Source: Phlegmacium glaucopus (lineage: Eukaryota; Basidiomycota; Agaricomycetes; Agaricales; Cortinariaceae). Taken from it: a stretch of 64,000 bases of DNA. The DNA lies in NCBI GenBank assembly GCA_015039465.1, contig MU130698.1, forward strand, positions 633,529-697,528, in the 5' to 3' direction. A program made the position numbers and the translations under genes. The first letter of the stretch is position 1. Each line of letters opens with the position of its first letter. The notes below the pieces were generated by a model. That model was given only the letters and a program-made list of their open reading frames with translations, had not been told where the DNA came from and did not search any database. Of the stretch, positions 45,911 to 57,671 are shown piece after piece.

Positions 45911-46461
45911 TCCGAGTTCTCAATATTGAGGTCCAGAGGACGATTTCGGACTTTAAATTTATTTGTTTAAAAATGTCAGCGTGTGAGGGGTTAATTTCAA
46001 GTGAAATTGTTACAGCCGTTGCCACTTGCCAATGGAGCTGAATTTTGAGAATATATTGAGTACGGGTAACTTAGAAAGTCCAAAAAATCATCCGAAAGAA
46101 GGGTGGTGATGAACAGAGGGAACGACGAACGGAATGGTTCTAGAAATTCTGACTTGTGACTTTGAAAGCATTGTGATAAGGATCCGGAAAATTCCGCTCT
46201 TGAATGATTTAAGTACTGTGAACTCCCATGAAATAAATAACTTTAACCTCATTCCTCTCATGAGTATGTCAAACTTCCATGTCCAGTCAGATTTCCCCTT
46301 CGCTTTCAACTGTACAGGTGAACTTCTCTATGGTCAAATGCAATGTATTTTAGAGGGGTTAAACAATGATTCTCATGATGGGATGTGCGTTCCATATCTT
46401 ATTCAATTTCGTCTACGTTGACTCAATCTTTGAAGGGATGGGCCAGTACAACGTCCTATAG

Positions 46462-47259
46462 GAGGTGGTACCATTCTTCAACACGATTTCCAATACCGTG
46501 TAGCGGCGAGGGTTGGACCTTGGAAAGTTTCACGCGTTTTCGTTGAGGAAGAGGATGGTTCAGCACCCACTGGCCATTTTCTAAAACGACAGATTGCTTA
46601 TGTTCTCCATCATGAAGACGTATCAGCCATTGAATATGTTTGTCGTGCATCACTGGTTGGTATTTCCAGGAACAAGCACGACGACAAAGGCATCGTCTAT
46701 GTTAATCGCTACGATTGGGTATGAGTTAATTGGAGCCATTTCGAATGATTTAAATTGGTAATGACTCGTTATTCCCTCAGTCTTGGCATCATGGGAAGCA
46801 AGAATCTATTAATCTCGCGCTCGATCCTTCTATCCCATATACAGAAGAGCAGATATCTGATTTGATGGGAGGTCGTCTGTTCGTAGTCGATTCTGCTAAG
46901 GCACAGCAATTCATCCAAGCGCTTAGCCGGTAAGCTAATTTTTGTGTGTATGAGTGCATCCTCAGTTTCATATCCAACCTCTCTTCCAACAATTCAGGTT
47001 TTATCCAGAACGTAAATGTTACTTGCTCACCGATTCGCCGAACGATGCGCCATACGGTGTACACCTCGACTCCGTGGGTTTCCCGGAATATGAACTTGGT
47101 TGGCTAGGATTTAGTGGGAAGAAACATGAGCGTTTCCCGGATAGTGACGAGCTTGTTGCAATGATCTATGATCCAACGTATCATGGCCTTGACATTGGGG
47201 AGGCTCAGGCAATAATGGTAGAGGAAATGGTAGCGAGAAGAGGCAATGATAGCCTTTAG
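46462..47259 (+). CDS. Uncharacterised protein (5' exon unresolved)
   Basis: Three exons can be read: 46462 onward GGTILQHDFQYRVAARVGP, VFVEEEDGSAPTGHFLKRQ, YVLHHEDVSAIEYVCRAS, IVYNVNRYDW-like end at about 46719; then SWHHGKQESINLALDPS, YTEEQISDLMGGRLFVVDS and AKAQQFIQALSR; then FYPERKCYLLTDSPNDAPY, GFPEYELGWLGFSGKKHER and GLDIGEAQAIMVEEMVA, stop 47257-47259. The introns are GT-AG and in phase. No domain is recognised. The exon before the AG at 46460-46461 is not found, so the true start lies upstream; 45911-46461 otherwise holds nothing I can support. Confidence 0.6.
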
Positions 47260-50194
47260 GGACTGTCAAGGGGGAGTCAATTCCTCAATGTTTTTCGCGA
47301 AAAAAATGTGCATTAAACTTAAAGTAACCATTGTCTACGCACGTTATTAAGCTCTGCAAAATCATGGAAGTCCAGCAGTGGTCTTCACCTCCCTGGGCTG
47401 TGATAAAGCAACAACACCACATATAACGGACGTGAAAGGAACAAAAAGAACCAATGTTACGAAGATGGGGGCGCTGGCATGATGGGTACCACTGCAGATC
47501 GGCGTTGCAGAAAGGGAAGAGGCGCTCTCGATGTCAGCCCTTTTCCCTGCCGTTTGAAGACATCTTCAGCCAGTGGGGAATGATGTTGGAATTTCGTGTT
47601 TTATGAGGCCGGGAATGGAGACGACGAAGATGGGAGCGAGGTGGAGAGGGAGTGAAGGCACTGCGAAGCTCCTGTGGTCAGCCAAAGCACTATGAGAGTG
47701 ACTAAGAACTCGTTCTGGCAGCCACATCCAAAGATCGGTTCAAGTTGTCAACAACGTAATCGTGCAGCTGCGGTCTCTGATTCCGACCGTCCCAGCTACT
47801 CCTCCGTCTGCTTCCTCTGTGTTCGTTGAGTATTCGTTTCCTGCTGGCCAGGTATGGACCTGTGATACTTGTCATCCCGCATGTCCGCGTCGATCCAGGC
47901 TGCTAAGTTCACGGATAATATAGGGTGGTCGTCGTTGTCGACGTCTTCGTCATACGCGGCCTTTCCACAAGAGGTTTGTAAGATATAAATATCCCTTCAT
48001 CATCAGCGGTTAGTATTTGGGGCTACATTTGAGGGATAGACGAGGAATGCTGAAGCACGAGGATGATGAGGGACGCGTGGGTATTATAGGACCAATGCAG
48101 AAGTGGGTGTCGCAGGAAGGCAGAGTTTTACCTGACCAGAGCATTTTTTTCTGCCAATATAGAGAGAACGTGGTTGAAGATTGGGGCCGAGAACAGTGAC
48201 AATCCTGGAGTAAGGCTAGACGATAAGGCACACGTTATGAATTGCAAGGAATGTTAACTCGTTCCTAGAAGTATTTTAGATGTGTATCATCAAGGGAATG
48301 AGCCCTTACATCTGCAGAAAAAAATAACAAACCCAACGGATTCGAGCGGGGGCTGGAAAGGGAAACCACGGAAAATCTGGTTCCGGACGGCCACAGCCGT
48401 GAGTAGATGGTGATTCGATGCGCGTATGAACATTGGCGCATGAGCTGAAATTTCGAAGGGTTCCTAGGTTTTTGCATTCGGCTGGAAGGCTGGAGAGCGA
48501 CGGGAACATGGAGTATGTAATACGTGTGAAATACGCTGCACCAGGATTTAAACTCAGAAATCCTGGCCTAAACTGTTGATCGATGATCAGTGGCCTTGTT
48601 GCAACAGGCTTACAACCCACCCTTGCACTTCGCTACACCGCATCGACCGCTTACTTTATTTCTTTCGAGGACTCGCGGCAGTAATACTTTCTTTCAAAAA
48701 ACAAAGCATGTAATGAATGAGTATTTCGAGCATTCAAAATTCATAATGTTACATCGCCTCGAAACTTGAAAGCTGTTGTCGGCGGCACCTCAAGATGCCA
48801 TGATAATTTGCATCTTGCAGGCAAGTAATATTTATCACTGTCATTTATCGCTTGGATCAGCTAAATACGACCTGGAAGCAGTCCGTCGTACGCCATCCCT
48901 TGATAATACATTGCAGGTATGCATTATTCGCTTTTTTTTGTTTAGTAGAAATATTAGGTGTTCTGTCTCCCTTTGAGGCCCGTATGGATTCTCGTTTTCT
49001 CGAGCTTCCTCTTAGGAATTTTGGCTTATACTTTTATTTTAGATCTTCAATTCAAACTTGCGATCTTTGCCTCGGGCTCGCCATCCCAACTTCAAGTACT
49101 CACTCCCCCCTGCATCATAACACCCAGTTATCGATGACTAAGATCCACAATTCCGAACTTGGCCATAGATTTCGTCTAACAGACATACGCCTTGAATGAA
49201 ATAGCCTAATATGTATACAAATGCAAGACGCGAAACGGGAACAACGATATAATCTAATCTAGATACGCACTAGATCGACGATGTCACGCGAAGGAGCCAG
49301 TCTATGCATGCAATATCAACAACTTGCAAACTCGAAATGAGAGCCGGGATGATTTTGGGAGACGGGGTGGGAAAACGAGAAATCGAAGGTTCTCTATCGT
49401 GTCTCTGAATTAAACATTCATTAATCACTCTTGCACAGATTCGTCTAAAAGTTTTCGGAGAAGCTCCCGGTTGGGCAGTGACACGTCTGGCTTCAAGCCC
49501 ACACCGGCAACATCCAAAATCGACGTTTCATGCACCCGATATGAGAACCAGGGTGGGGACGGGAAATGGAGTTGGGATGATGAGATTGGAGTTGTCGGGC
49601 TAAGTACAAATTCTATTTACATTAGATTCATTTCTTTATCTATAGACCACGACTTTTGGTTCTCTCCCTTCAGCTACTCCTCATACCGCACTTACACAAT
49701 GTCTCGAGGATCGCGTCCTCCTCCGAGTCAACGTGTCATCCTCGCTCAAACCTCCTGCAACCGGAAATCTGCCACGACCACAACTTCAATGCCTCAAGAT
49801 ACGCCTCTAAAGCTTAAATTGGTTAGGGACGCAAGGACTTCAGGGTGGAGAGACGGCGGATAGAATCTGATTCTGACTCTTAGGACGGGTAGCGCGAGGA
49901 TAAACGTGGTACGGAGAGCTCGAGACGGGCTTGAACCATCTAACTTCCTCTGGTAAGCTCGAATTCTTTCTATCTTTCACTTTTTCAAAAACACGGGTTT
50001 GGGCTAATTGAAAGCAAACTAGATAGTTATCATGAGGCAAAGAGGTTTCACATCTGCAAGGAAAATGCACGTATAATTTCCTTCTGAATTGTACTGGTTG
50101 AGTGTTGAAACCTTTTCGAAGTTGAGCGGTGGTGCCTTCACAAATACTAGATTGAACAAGCCCAGGCAATTAAATGCCTTTTGTCCATGCTGTA
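47260..50194. other. No gene recognised; one possible tRNA-derived repeat
   Basis: Chance frames only. On the minus strand at 48535-48650 the sequence has a tRNA-like order: TAGCGAAGTGCAAGG near the start (A-box-like), then GAGTTTAAATCCTGG (B-box-like) with a CCAGGATTT/AAATCCTGG stem. The T loop is too long for a tRNA, so a SINE or tRNA relic is the better guess. The small frame at 49700-49863 is not supported. Confidence 0.3.
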
Positions 50195-50336
50195 CTATTT
50201 CGACCAATCATTCACGATTTTTGAAAAAAATTGGGCCCGGGATGGCCGATAAATTGACTTTTGATTTAAGGCGAATAAAAAAATATAGTTTTTTTTTTCC
50301 GTTGTGATGCGTGACGTGAACGATTGGTCGAAATAG
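50195..50336. mobile_element. 142 bp mini inverted-repeat element with TA flanks
   Basis: Tips CTATTTCGACCAATC and GATTGGTCGAAATAG are exact complements, extended (with one mismatch) by ATTCACG/CGTGAAC. The tips are flanked by TA on both sides (50193-50194, 50337-50338), the duplication of Tc1/mariner-type elements. AT-rich core, no coding capacity. Confidence 0.7.
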
Positions 50337-50338
50337 TA

Positions 50339-52292
50339 CAGTACATTAGATTGATAGTACCATGATAATGTTATCATTGGTCACCGGTTACTGCTTCTCT
50401 TGCAATGAATGCAATGTCCTCGGAATATTAAGCTTTTGGTGGCCTGCACAGTTGGTTGATGAGGTGATGCTCGGCTAAGGGCCGAATCTAACTATAGTTG
50501 TGTCTCAATCTCGAGCGAACATCGGGCATTTCAAGCACACATATGCTGTAGCCCATTGCTCTTTCTATAATTTTATTCTCCCAAAACTCAGTCATCATGT
50601 TATTATATTGAAAGTGACTGCAATTGTCAGACTCGGAAGGACTCCAAGCAAGTATGCCCTCGTTTGCGAAAAAATAATTGATTAGATAGGCATGGCAGGG
50701 CCACAAGACCGTATAGATTAGGGACATGCTGAAGCCCGAACGCGTCATGAGACGACTGTTCACGCAGCCGATCGGCGAAAGTTTGAAATATGCCGACTTT
50801 ATTGTTCGATTTACGTCTACTAGGGCCACGCTTGGGCCGTAGATTCTACCGATTAACTACGCTCAATCTGTCACCCTATTATTATAATAAAATAACTACC
50901 GATGAGATCCTCAATGCACATGGATGAGGAGGTTCTCCTCGTGATAATTTCAACAGTACCAGACTCTACATTCAGGTGTGTAAGTACAGAAGATTGTATA
51001 GAGGTGTATCTCGCTCAAATGTCGCTTTCAAAGTGTTATGTTGTATTTTGGTCATACATATCGGCTTAATTCATCTCGATCCACAACTATCGCTGAGCTT
51101 CAAGTTATTTCGTGGATATGAGTTATAATATGATACTGGGATCGACAAATGTAATGAGCTTCGTTGTTATAAGTCCTTTCTACCATATTACCAGCGTAAA
51201 GCCATGGTACTCAGGTACGACTCTGTAAACTGAGAGTTGTAGAACACCTGACACTTTCATACCCACTTTGGAAATTGGGGTATGTATGTATATGTATAGA
51301 TATGTATGCGTAGTCAACAAACACAACCCATCAACCTCAATCAGTGGTCTCCGAGATCACCGACCAACTTTTCCGGCAGCCGCTCTCTCGCGAGTAGTTG
51401 TTCAGCCATCAATTATTAGATAAGCTCCCTCATAGTAAGAATAGCTCGCGGTTGCTTTTAGGAGCCTGAGGTCTACTTATGTAGAGAAGGTACGGCTATT
51501 GAGCGACTGGTGTTTGGCGTACCCATTTTTCGGGGCCCGATTTGTCATCAAGACGCAACGAAAATCATTACAGCACACCCAGAACCAATCATGTACGTCT
51601 TTTGTCTCTGCGTTAAGTCATCATCTTTTTCTTTTGCTCTTGCTCGAAGTCAATGCCTGATAAACATCAGGAAGCCGTCCCCCGGCAAATTGGCATATTT
51701 ATTTCATTACAGGAACACCGGAGGCAATTGACATAGTATAGTATGCCATGTGTGTGCAGTGGAGTCTGGCAGTGGATGTTTCCTATCGATCAGAGTTTGA
51801 CAAGTCAGTTCTTGTACACATGTACCCACATTTACCATCTGATCATTAAATTGATATTCCCCTTTGACAGATCCAAAATTCTCCACTACACAAAACCCGG
51901 CCATTCCACTTATATTATAGATCCAGGCAGACCGTTCTGACCTTGGCGCGCAATATGACGGTCAACTTGTGATCAACGAGAGCACTGCCAGCTCCCTCTC
52001 TCCTACCGAGCCTATGCATATGGGACCCTACCTCGGATTCCGGCCTTTGGATGCTGTCGACCTGCGGCGCTTGGGCGGATTTATGCATGATTATTTATGA
52101 TCTTTGACTAACTGGGATGAATTGATTCCGTTTCAGATTGTGATATCGCCGGAAATCCGTTCTCCTGTCCCGGGTCCGGCTTCATAAAACGGATATCGTA
52201 TGTGACCTTGTAGTCTTTGTCTTCCGCTCTTTTATCTCTTGGTTCACTGCCACCACCATACCACCACCTTTTCTCCAGTTTTGTGCTTTTTC
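50339..52292. other. No gene recognised
   Basis: Short frames with no relatives or splice partners. The final 300 bp would be promoter of the DUF6534 gene that follows. Confidence 0.4.
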
Positions 52293-54236
52293 ATGGTCCA
52301 AAGTGTTGTTCAACCCACTTTAGATAACACAGTGGGGGCACTTTTACTTGGCATATTGTTCAGTGCCCTGTGGGCCGCTTTGCTTAAGCTCCTGGTCTGG
52401 GATTCGTGTTTACGCCAGGTTGTGTAGGGTGGTCGGGATAAATATTTCGCAGGCATATTTTTACTTTCATGAGTTCCCAAACGACTCGCGGCTGCACAGG
52501 CTGTCGGTAGGGTTCATCGCTTTTCTGGTTGTTAACGGGCGCTGATGGAAGATCTGGCAGGTTTTGATTCTCAGGTAATTGTATCCAATAGCATTCTAGT
52601 GCCGTGATTGAAGTATCATGGGGTAGCTTGATTGACGTCTTCCATCTGGCGCTCGTGGTCCACGGTGCCTACACATATATCGTTACGGGGTTTGGAGATA
52701 CCGATGCCATGATGGTTATTACCTGGTACGTCGTCTACGGTAACCATATAAGGTCTATTTCATGGATTCATCAACCTGCTTAGGCCTTTTAAAGTGAGTT
52801 ATTGAATTACATTGTCCGGATTAACGCATACTCATACGACATGGCGATAGCTACAAGTGTCGGTGCACGTGAGCAAATGTTGCTAATTATACATCAATCT
52901 ATATTGACCTCTCTCAAGGTGGTTGTTATAGTCATCGTTCAATCGTGTGTTTAGTTTTGTGTGCTCGGAACTGATGCACGTTTCTAACTTGTTCTTAGTT
53001 TATACGCAATGCGTGTGTATTTACGTCAGTTCTCTCCGTTGCTACCATCCGTGAAGAAGGATTCTTATATCACAATTCAGTTGGGGATTATCATCGCGGT
53101 ATATTGCGTTACATTGTGGTACATCTCTTAAAATTATTTCTGCTTCGGTTTTGCTCACCCTCCATATAATGATCTCTAGGTAACGAGCGTTGCCACCGGA
53201 TTTGGTGAGAATGTTGTGACTCAACCTTCATCTCTCAGATCTGACCCTTGCGGAAGTTATCGGCATTGTATTTGCATACAAGATGTGCGATGTCTTTCTA
53301 CTCATACGAGTACCATCGTTGACTGGCTTCTTTTCAAGCTGCAGTGTCCATACCTATCTCGAACTATCCAAAGTTTCAGCAAGTTACATTCGCTGCATTG
53401 CTCCTGAATGCTGTACTAAACATCAACCGCAATTTAGCGAGTCATAAACGCTGGCTCGGCACTTTCCACATTGAACGATTTTGTAATCGCGGCCGCTATG
53501 TGTTACTACCTTAGGAAGAGCAAAGGCCTGATAAGCGAGTGATTATAAATCAATTTCCCTCCTACCTATTCCATTTTAACAACTTTCTTATCTACAGGCT
53601 CAACTCAAGGATATCAATTATTATACAGTACACAGTAGCCTCCGGCCTTCTCACCAGGTAAATTTAATATTGGATACCCCCCTCCATACTTACTCTCGCC
53701 ATCATGAGTGCATTTTCACTATCCAGTCTTTTCTCGGTAAGTATCGCTGAATGAAATGATTAAAGACAACACATCGCTGACATCAAATTTCACAGTATAT
53801 TTCCCTGCCACACACGTTCGTTTTTGTGGCTCTCCAGTTCTTGCTGACGAAACGTAAGTTAACCATTTATAATTTTTGACACCTGCCGTTCTAAATCTCT
53901 TCAACTTGAAAACTTTAGTGTATATTGGGTCGTATCTTGCACTGCTTAATGCTCGTGAACGGTCTGGGAATGGGAATGGGAATGAGAATGGAATTGGGAA
54001 TAGAAATATGTCCTTCAGCGGTAGGCTTTCAGTTGACAGATGGCAGCCCAAAGAAAGCCAAACTGGATCGGGCCTTTGGAGATCTCGACCATTGTCTACC
54101 ACGACAGTCGAAGTACCGGCGGTAAGGATTTCTGTCCCCTATTTTCTTCTCTTTGTCTGACAACTTCGTCTAGTCCTCACCGTCGGAAGAGACAGCCACA
54201 AGCCCGACATGCCATGCTAAAAACCCTATTGTATAA
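52293..54236 (+). CDS. DUF6534 membrane protein, second gene
   Basis: Start ATG 52293: VQPTLDNTVGALLLGILFSA, then GINISQAYFYFHEFPNDSRL, SLIDVFHLALVVHGAYTYIV, TGFGDTDAMMVITW, and in the 3' part SYISLPHTFVFVALQFL and LTKLYIGSYLALLNARERS, with a Gly/Asn-rich repeat (GNGNGNENGIGN) from a GGGAAT tandem run at 53966-54005. Stop at 54234-54236 after SSPSEETATSPTCHAKNPIV. It is the same seven-helix plan as the gene at 37571. The central exons (52850-53640) are poorly resolved and contain several stops between candidate exons, so this copy may be partly decayed. Function unknown. Confidence 0.65.
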
Positions 54237-54446
54237 CACAGCGAGCTTATCGGATACTGCGATGGCTCGGACAAATATGATCAGGCCTCCAAAATCTTCA
54301 CCAATTCCAATTGAAATTTTATGTATTCATCTGTTCTTATGTACTAATAAAACTTCATACTTGCCGCCGACCGATGAAACAGAGTTCGGAAATCCCGGGC
54401 GTCCTTAGTTACAGTAGGGCTGTGTAGAACTTAAAACGATACCCAC

Positions 54447-55140
54447 CATAGCTGCGGGGATCGTTGAAGGAGGACTTCAAACCTGGTTTGTCATAAATCG
54501 GAGGTGCGTCGAATTACAAGCCCCAATCGTCGAATTTCGTGGAACTCTATTACGACTGCACAAAGTTTAGGTCCTCTGGCAGCCTGAAAATTCGTCTTCG
54601 TTGACTTTTAGCGGAACAAAAACCTCAGGGAGAAGGTAATTCCTATTCCCACTTGACGGCCCACATTCCCGGTAGAAGAAGGAACTACTCGTAGAGAAGA
54701 TAGATAACGGGTTTCGCTTCGGGGGGAAACGGACCAAGTTTACAAAAGTACCCTATCATCTTCAAGTTCTTCTCGCGCAGATTCTTTCTCTTCCTCCCTG
54801 CGCAGAGCAAGTTGAGTCTGTTTATCCTTGGATCTTGATCTATACAGTGTAAGTCGTTGAGTAGGGAAAAAAAGAAGAGAGGATATGTACCAGTCGCAGA
54901 TGGGGTAGATGGGGTGCCGATAAATGACCGTGGCTAAAAAAAATCAGCTGAAGAACACTGAATTGACTACACAAACAAGAAAAAAGATACATGCGAAGCA
55001 GACTATTTGCTGTCCGTTCATTCCCTTGAATGCAAATATAGTCTAATTTTTCGGGAGTACTAGCCGCACAAGGAGTATGGTTCGAATACAAACGCATTAC
55101 TCACTGGGAGCTTGAGTATAATTTTGAGCGCCGCTTGTGT
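54447..55140 (-). pseudogene. Decayed duplicate of the INO80-subunit gene (3' part)
   Basis: Nucleotide match to the downstream gene at about 55560-55830 (zinc-finger end) and then to pieces around 56140-56690, with large deletions in between, in the same orientation. For example TTCAAACCTGGTTTG and GGAGGTGCGTCGAATTACA are shared. Frames are broken throughout. A tandem copy that lost function. Confidence 0.8.
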
Positions 55141-55585
55141 GATATATCAGCCATGGACGCCAGTGGTTTTTAAGAAGCTCGGGGATAAGGATTGAGAACA
55201 ACGAGAGGAAACCCCGAGGAAGCAGGTGGGGCTTTGAAACCTTTGTGCCAGTCACAGTGATTAAGGCGAGCTTCGGCACCATAGATCGGGTAGTAGCTTT
55301 TTGGCGTGCTAAGTAGGACAAGTACTAGTCCCAAGTAACGTTCACGAATCTCTATCACCGGTAGTGGGAGACTTCTGGCTGTAGGCTATCCGGAGACAGA
55401 TAGTGCCCGCAGATACGTGAAAGTATGCACACTACGAGTATACCCTACATTCTATAATGGATTTCGAGAGACGATACTTGCGTATTGACTATAAGTCATC
55501 TTGGTCAAATCGCAAGGAAAATTTCGAGATGGCTACGCACCATAGGTAGAGTTGACAGCCTGCGCAGATCGTTGGAAGAGAGGTT

Positions 55586-56989
55586 TCAAACCTGGTTTGC
55601 CACAATTCGGAGGTGCGTCGAATCACAAGCCCCAGTCGTCCAATCTCGTAGAACTCTATACTTCCTTGGCTTACCACACCCCTCGACCGCACACAGTCCA
55701 GGTCCTCTGGCAGCCTGATATTCATCTTTGTTGACCTGTGGCGGAATAAAAGCCTCAGGTACGGAGAAGGTAATCCCCATTTCCACTTGACGGTCCGCAT
55801 TCTCAATGGAAGGAGCTACTCGTAGAGAAGAAACCCATCGATACATGACAGGTCTCACTTCCTTGGGTGGCTCCTCTACTATATCCATAGCTTCATCCTC
55901 TTCTTCATCTCCGTCGGCTTCCTCACCTTCTTGAACGTTACTCTTTATTTTGATCTTAGGGGTACGAGGACCAGAGACTGAGGGCAATGGAGACCGGTCG
56001 TCAAGAGCTGTCGTACGCTTATTCTTTGGCCTGCTTTGTTTTTTGAGGAGACGATTGATAGTTTCAGCCTACATGAATTTGGATAAGCAAATGTGGGGAA
56101 AAGGAACAAAGTCACAAAGAAGTACCTTTTCGTCTTCCAATTTTTTCTCGCTCAGGTTCTTCCTCTTCCTAGCTGTTTCCTCCTTGCGCAGAGCAAGTTC
56201 CGTCTCATTCAAGGGTTGTTTCTTACTCTTTGAACCTTTGTCTATATAGTGTAAGTCGTTGAGTAGGTAAAAAGAGGGAGAGAGGATATGAATCACTTAG
56301 GGACACATGAGAAGAATCAACGACGCTCGCCAACACAGCTTGACGGGTAGTCATCAGTTTAACACTTGCAGACGGGGTGCCAGTCGACCAGGATCCACTT
56401 TCACGAGGTGATTGTGCTGCATCGTCTGATGCAACCGATGGCGATGTAGGGTCCTCCGATTCAATATCAATATCCTGAATGACCTTGGCTAAAAAGTTAT
56501 CAGCAACAAGAACATTAGAGTCGACTACAAACAAACAAAAAAGATAAATGTGAAGGACACTAACTCTTTGCTCTCTGTCTTGGCGTTCTCTTGAAAGAAA
56601 TGTGGTCTAATTCCTCTGGAGTAGCAGTACGAGGACTATTGTTTGATCCAAAAGCATTACTGGGCGGAAGCTTGAGCGTGATTTTGAGCGTTGGCTGAGT
56701 GGTGGTAGGTTTTGTCGGTGGACCATCATCTTCGTCTTCTTCTGCCTAGAATAAAATGAGCTTGTGGTATCACATAACATGCATGACTTACCGACTGTGA
56801 GTCTTCTCCAGATACCTCAATTTCAGCTTCCTCATCGTCACCTTCATTATCACCCCATCCCTCATCTTCAGTCTGGACATTAACCTCATCCACGTCCATT
56901 TCGGCGTCAGATGGCGACTGCAGATCTGCAGCCATTGCGGCGGCGGCGGCGGTGGCAGCAGCAGCAGTACGGCGAGTTCGAGGTGGCAT
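55586..56989 (-). CDS. IES2: INO80 complex subunit B-like protein (Ies2; PAPA-1 and HIT zinc finger)
   Basis: Start at 56989: MPPRTRRTAAAATAAAAAM, an Ala-rich run from a GCG/GCA repeat, then acidic stretches. Further exons give ITLKLPPSNAFGSNNSP, HISFKRTPRQR and a Ser-rich segment. The PAPA-1-like region reads LNETELALRKEETARKRK, NLSEKKLEDEK and AETINRLLKKQSRPKNK. A second acidic segment is followed by VRPVMYRWVSSLRV, GITFSVPEAFIPP, and a C-terminal HIT-type zinc finger CAVEGCGKPRKYRVLRDW ... ACDSTHLRI, with stop at 55586-55588. Short introns interrupt it (for example about 56055-56125). It is the nuclear Ies2/INO80B subunit that supports the ATPase of the INO80 chromatin remodeller. Length and order of domains are normal. 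Confidence 0.9.
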
Positions 56990-57671
56990 TGTTATTCAGT
57001 TCAAGTTACATAATATTATGTAAAGGAGCGATCAAAACAAGTAGCTTGATGACTGCTAGTTTCGAACTACTGGCAGGATACACTCGTTTGATCAAAGCAC
57101 AGATAGGGGAGCCAGAATTCTGTTGCCGTTTGGCCTCTACTCACTCTTACTCGTTTTGCTGCTAATCCCAGAGAGAATGCTTAACTTTCTCTTCCTGTGG
57201 ACACTGTTGGACCCGATATTGAATCACGTGCTGTTGAACATCCTCCAGTCCCAATTCTTCTCGTCCAGTCTATGTCGTGGAGACGCTTCAATGGGTACGT
57301 TACATGATCTATACGGTGATGCTGCGCTTACCAACGCCACTCATGACAGATACCAGCCGTCCCGCTAACTTACTTTCCCAGCTTTCTCGCTAGCCAACCA
57401 CGCCATGTGGGGCTTCTCTATTGACGAAGACCACATACTTGCTGAATTCGAGAAAATTTTACACCGGATTTTGCTCAGCACGATCGCCTTCGCCACTTGC
57501 AGATCCATTCTCGTCAATACTTCTGGGGGCTGGCCGAGCAGTGCTTTGGCAACTGGAGTTCACCACGACCAGTGTACTATCTGTGCGTTGCAAGGGCCGC
57601 AAACCGAAGTATACCATGGCAACCGTCAAATGTACGAACCGTGATGACCGGTTCCTACCACCGCCTGATAA

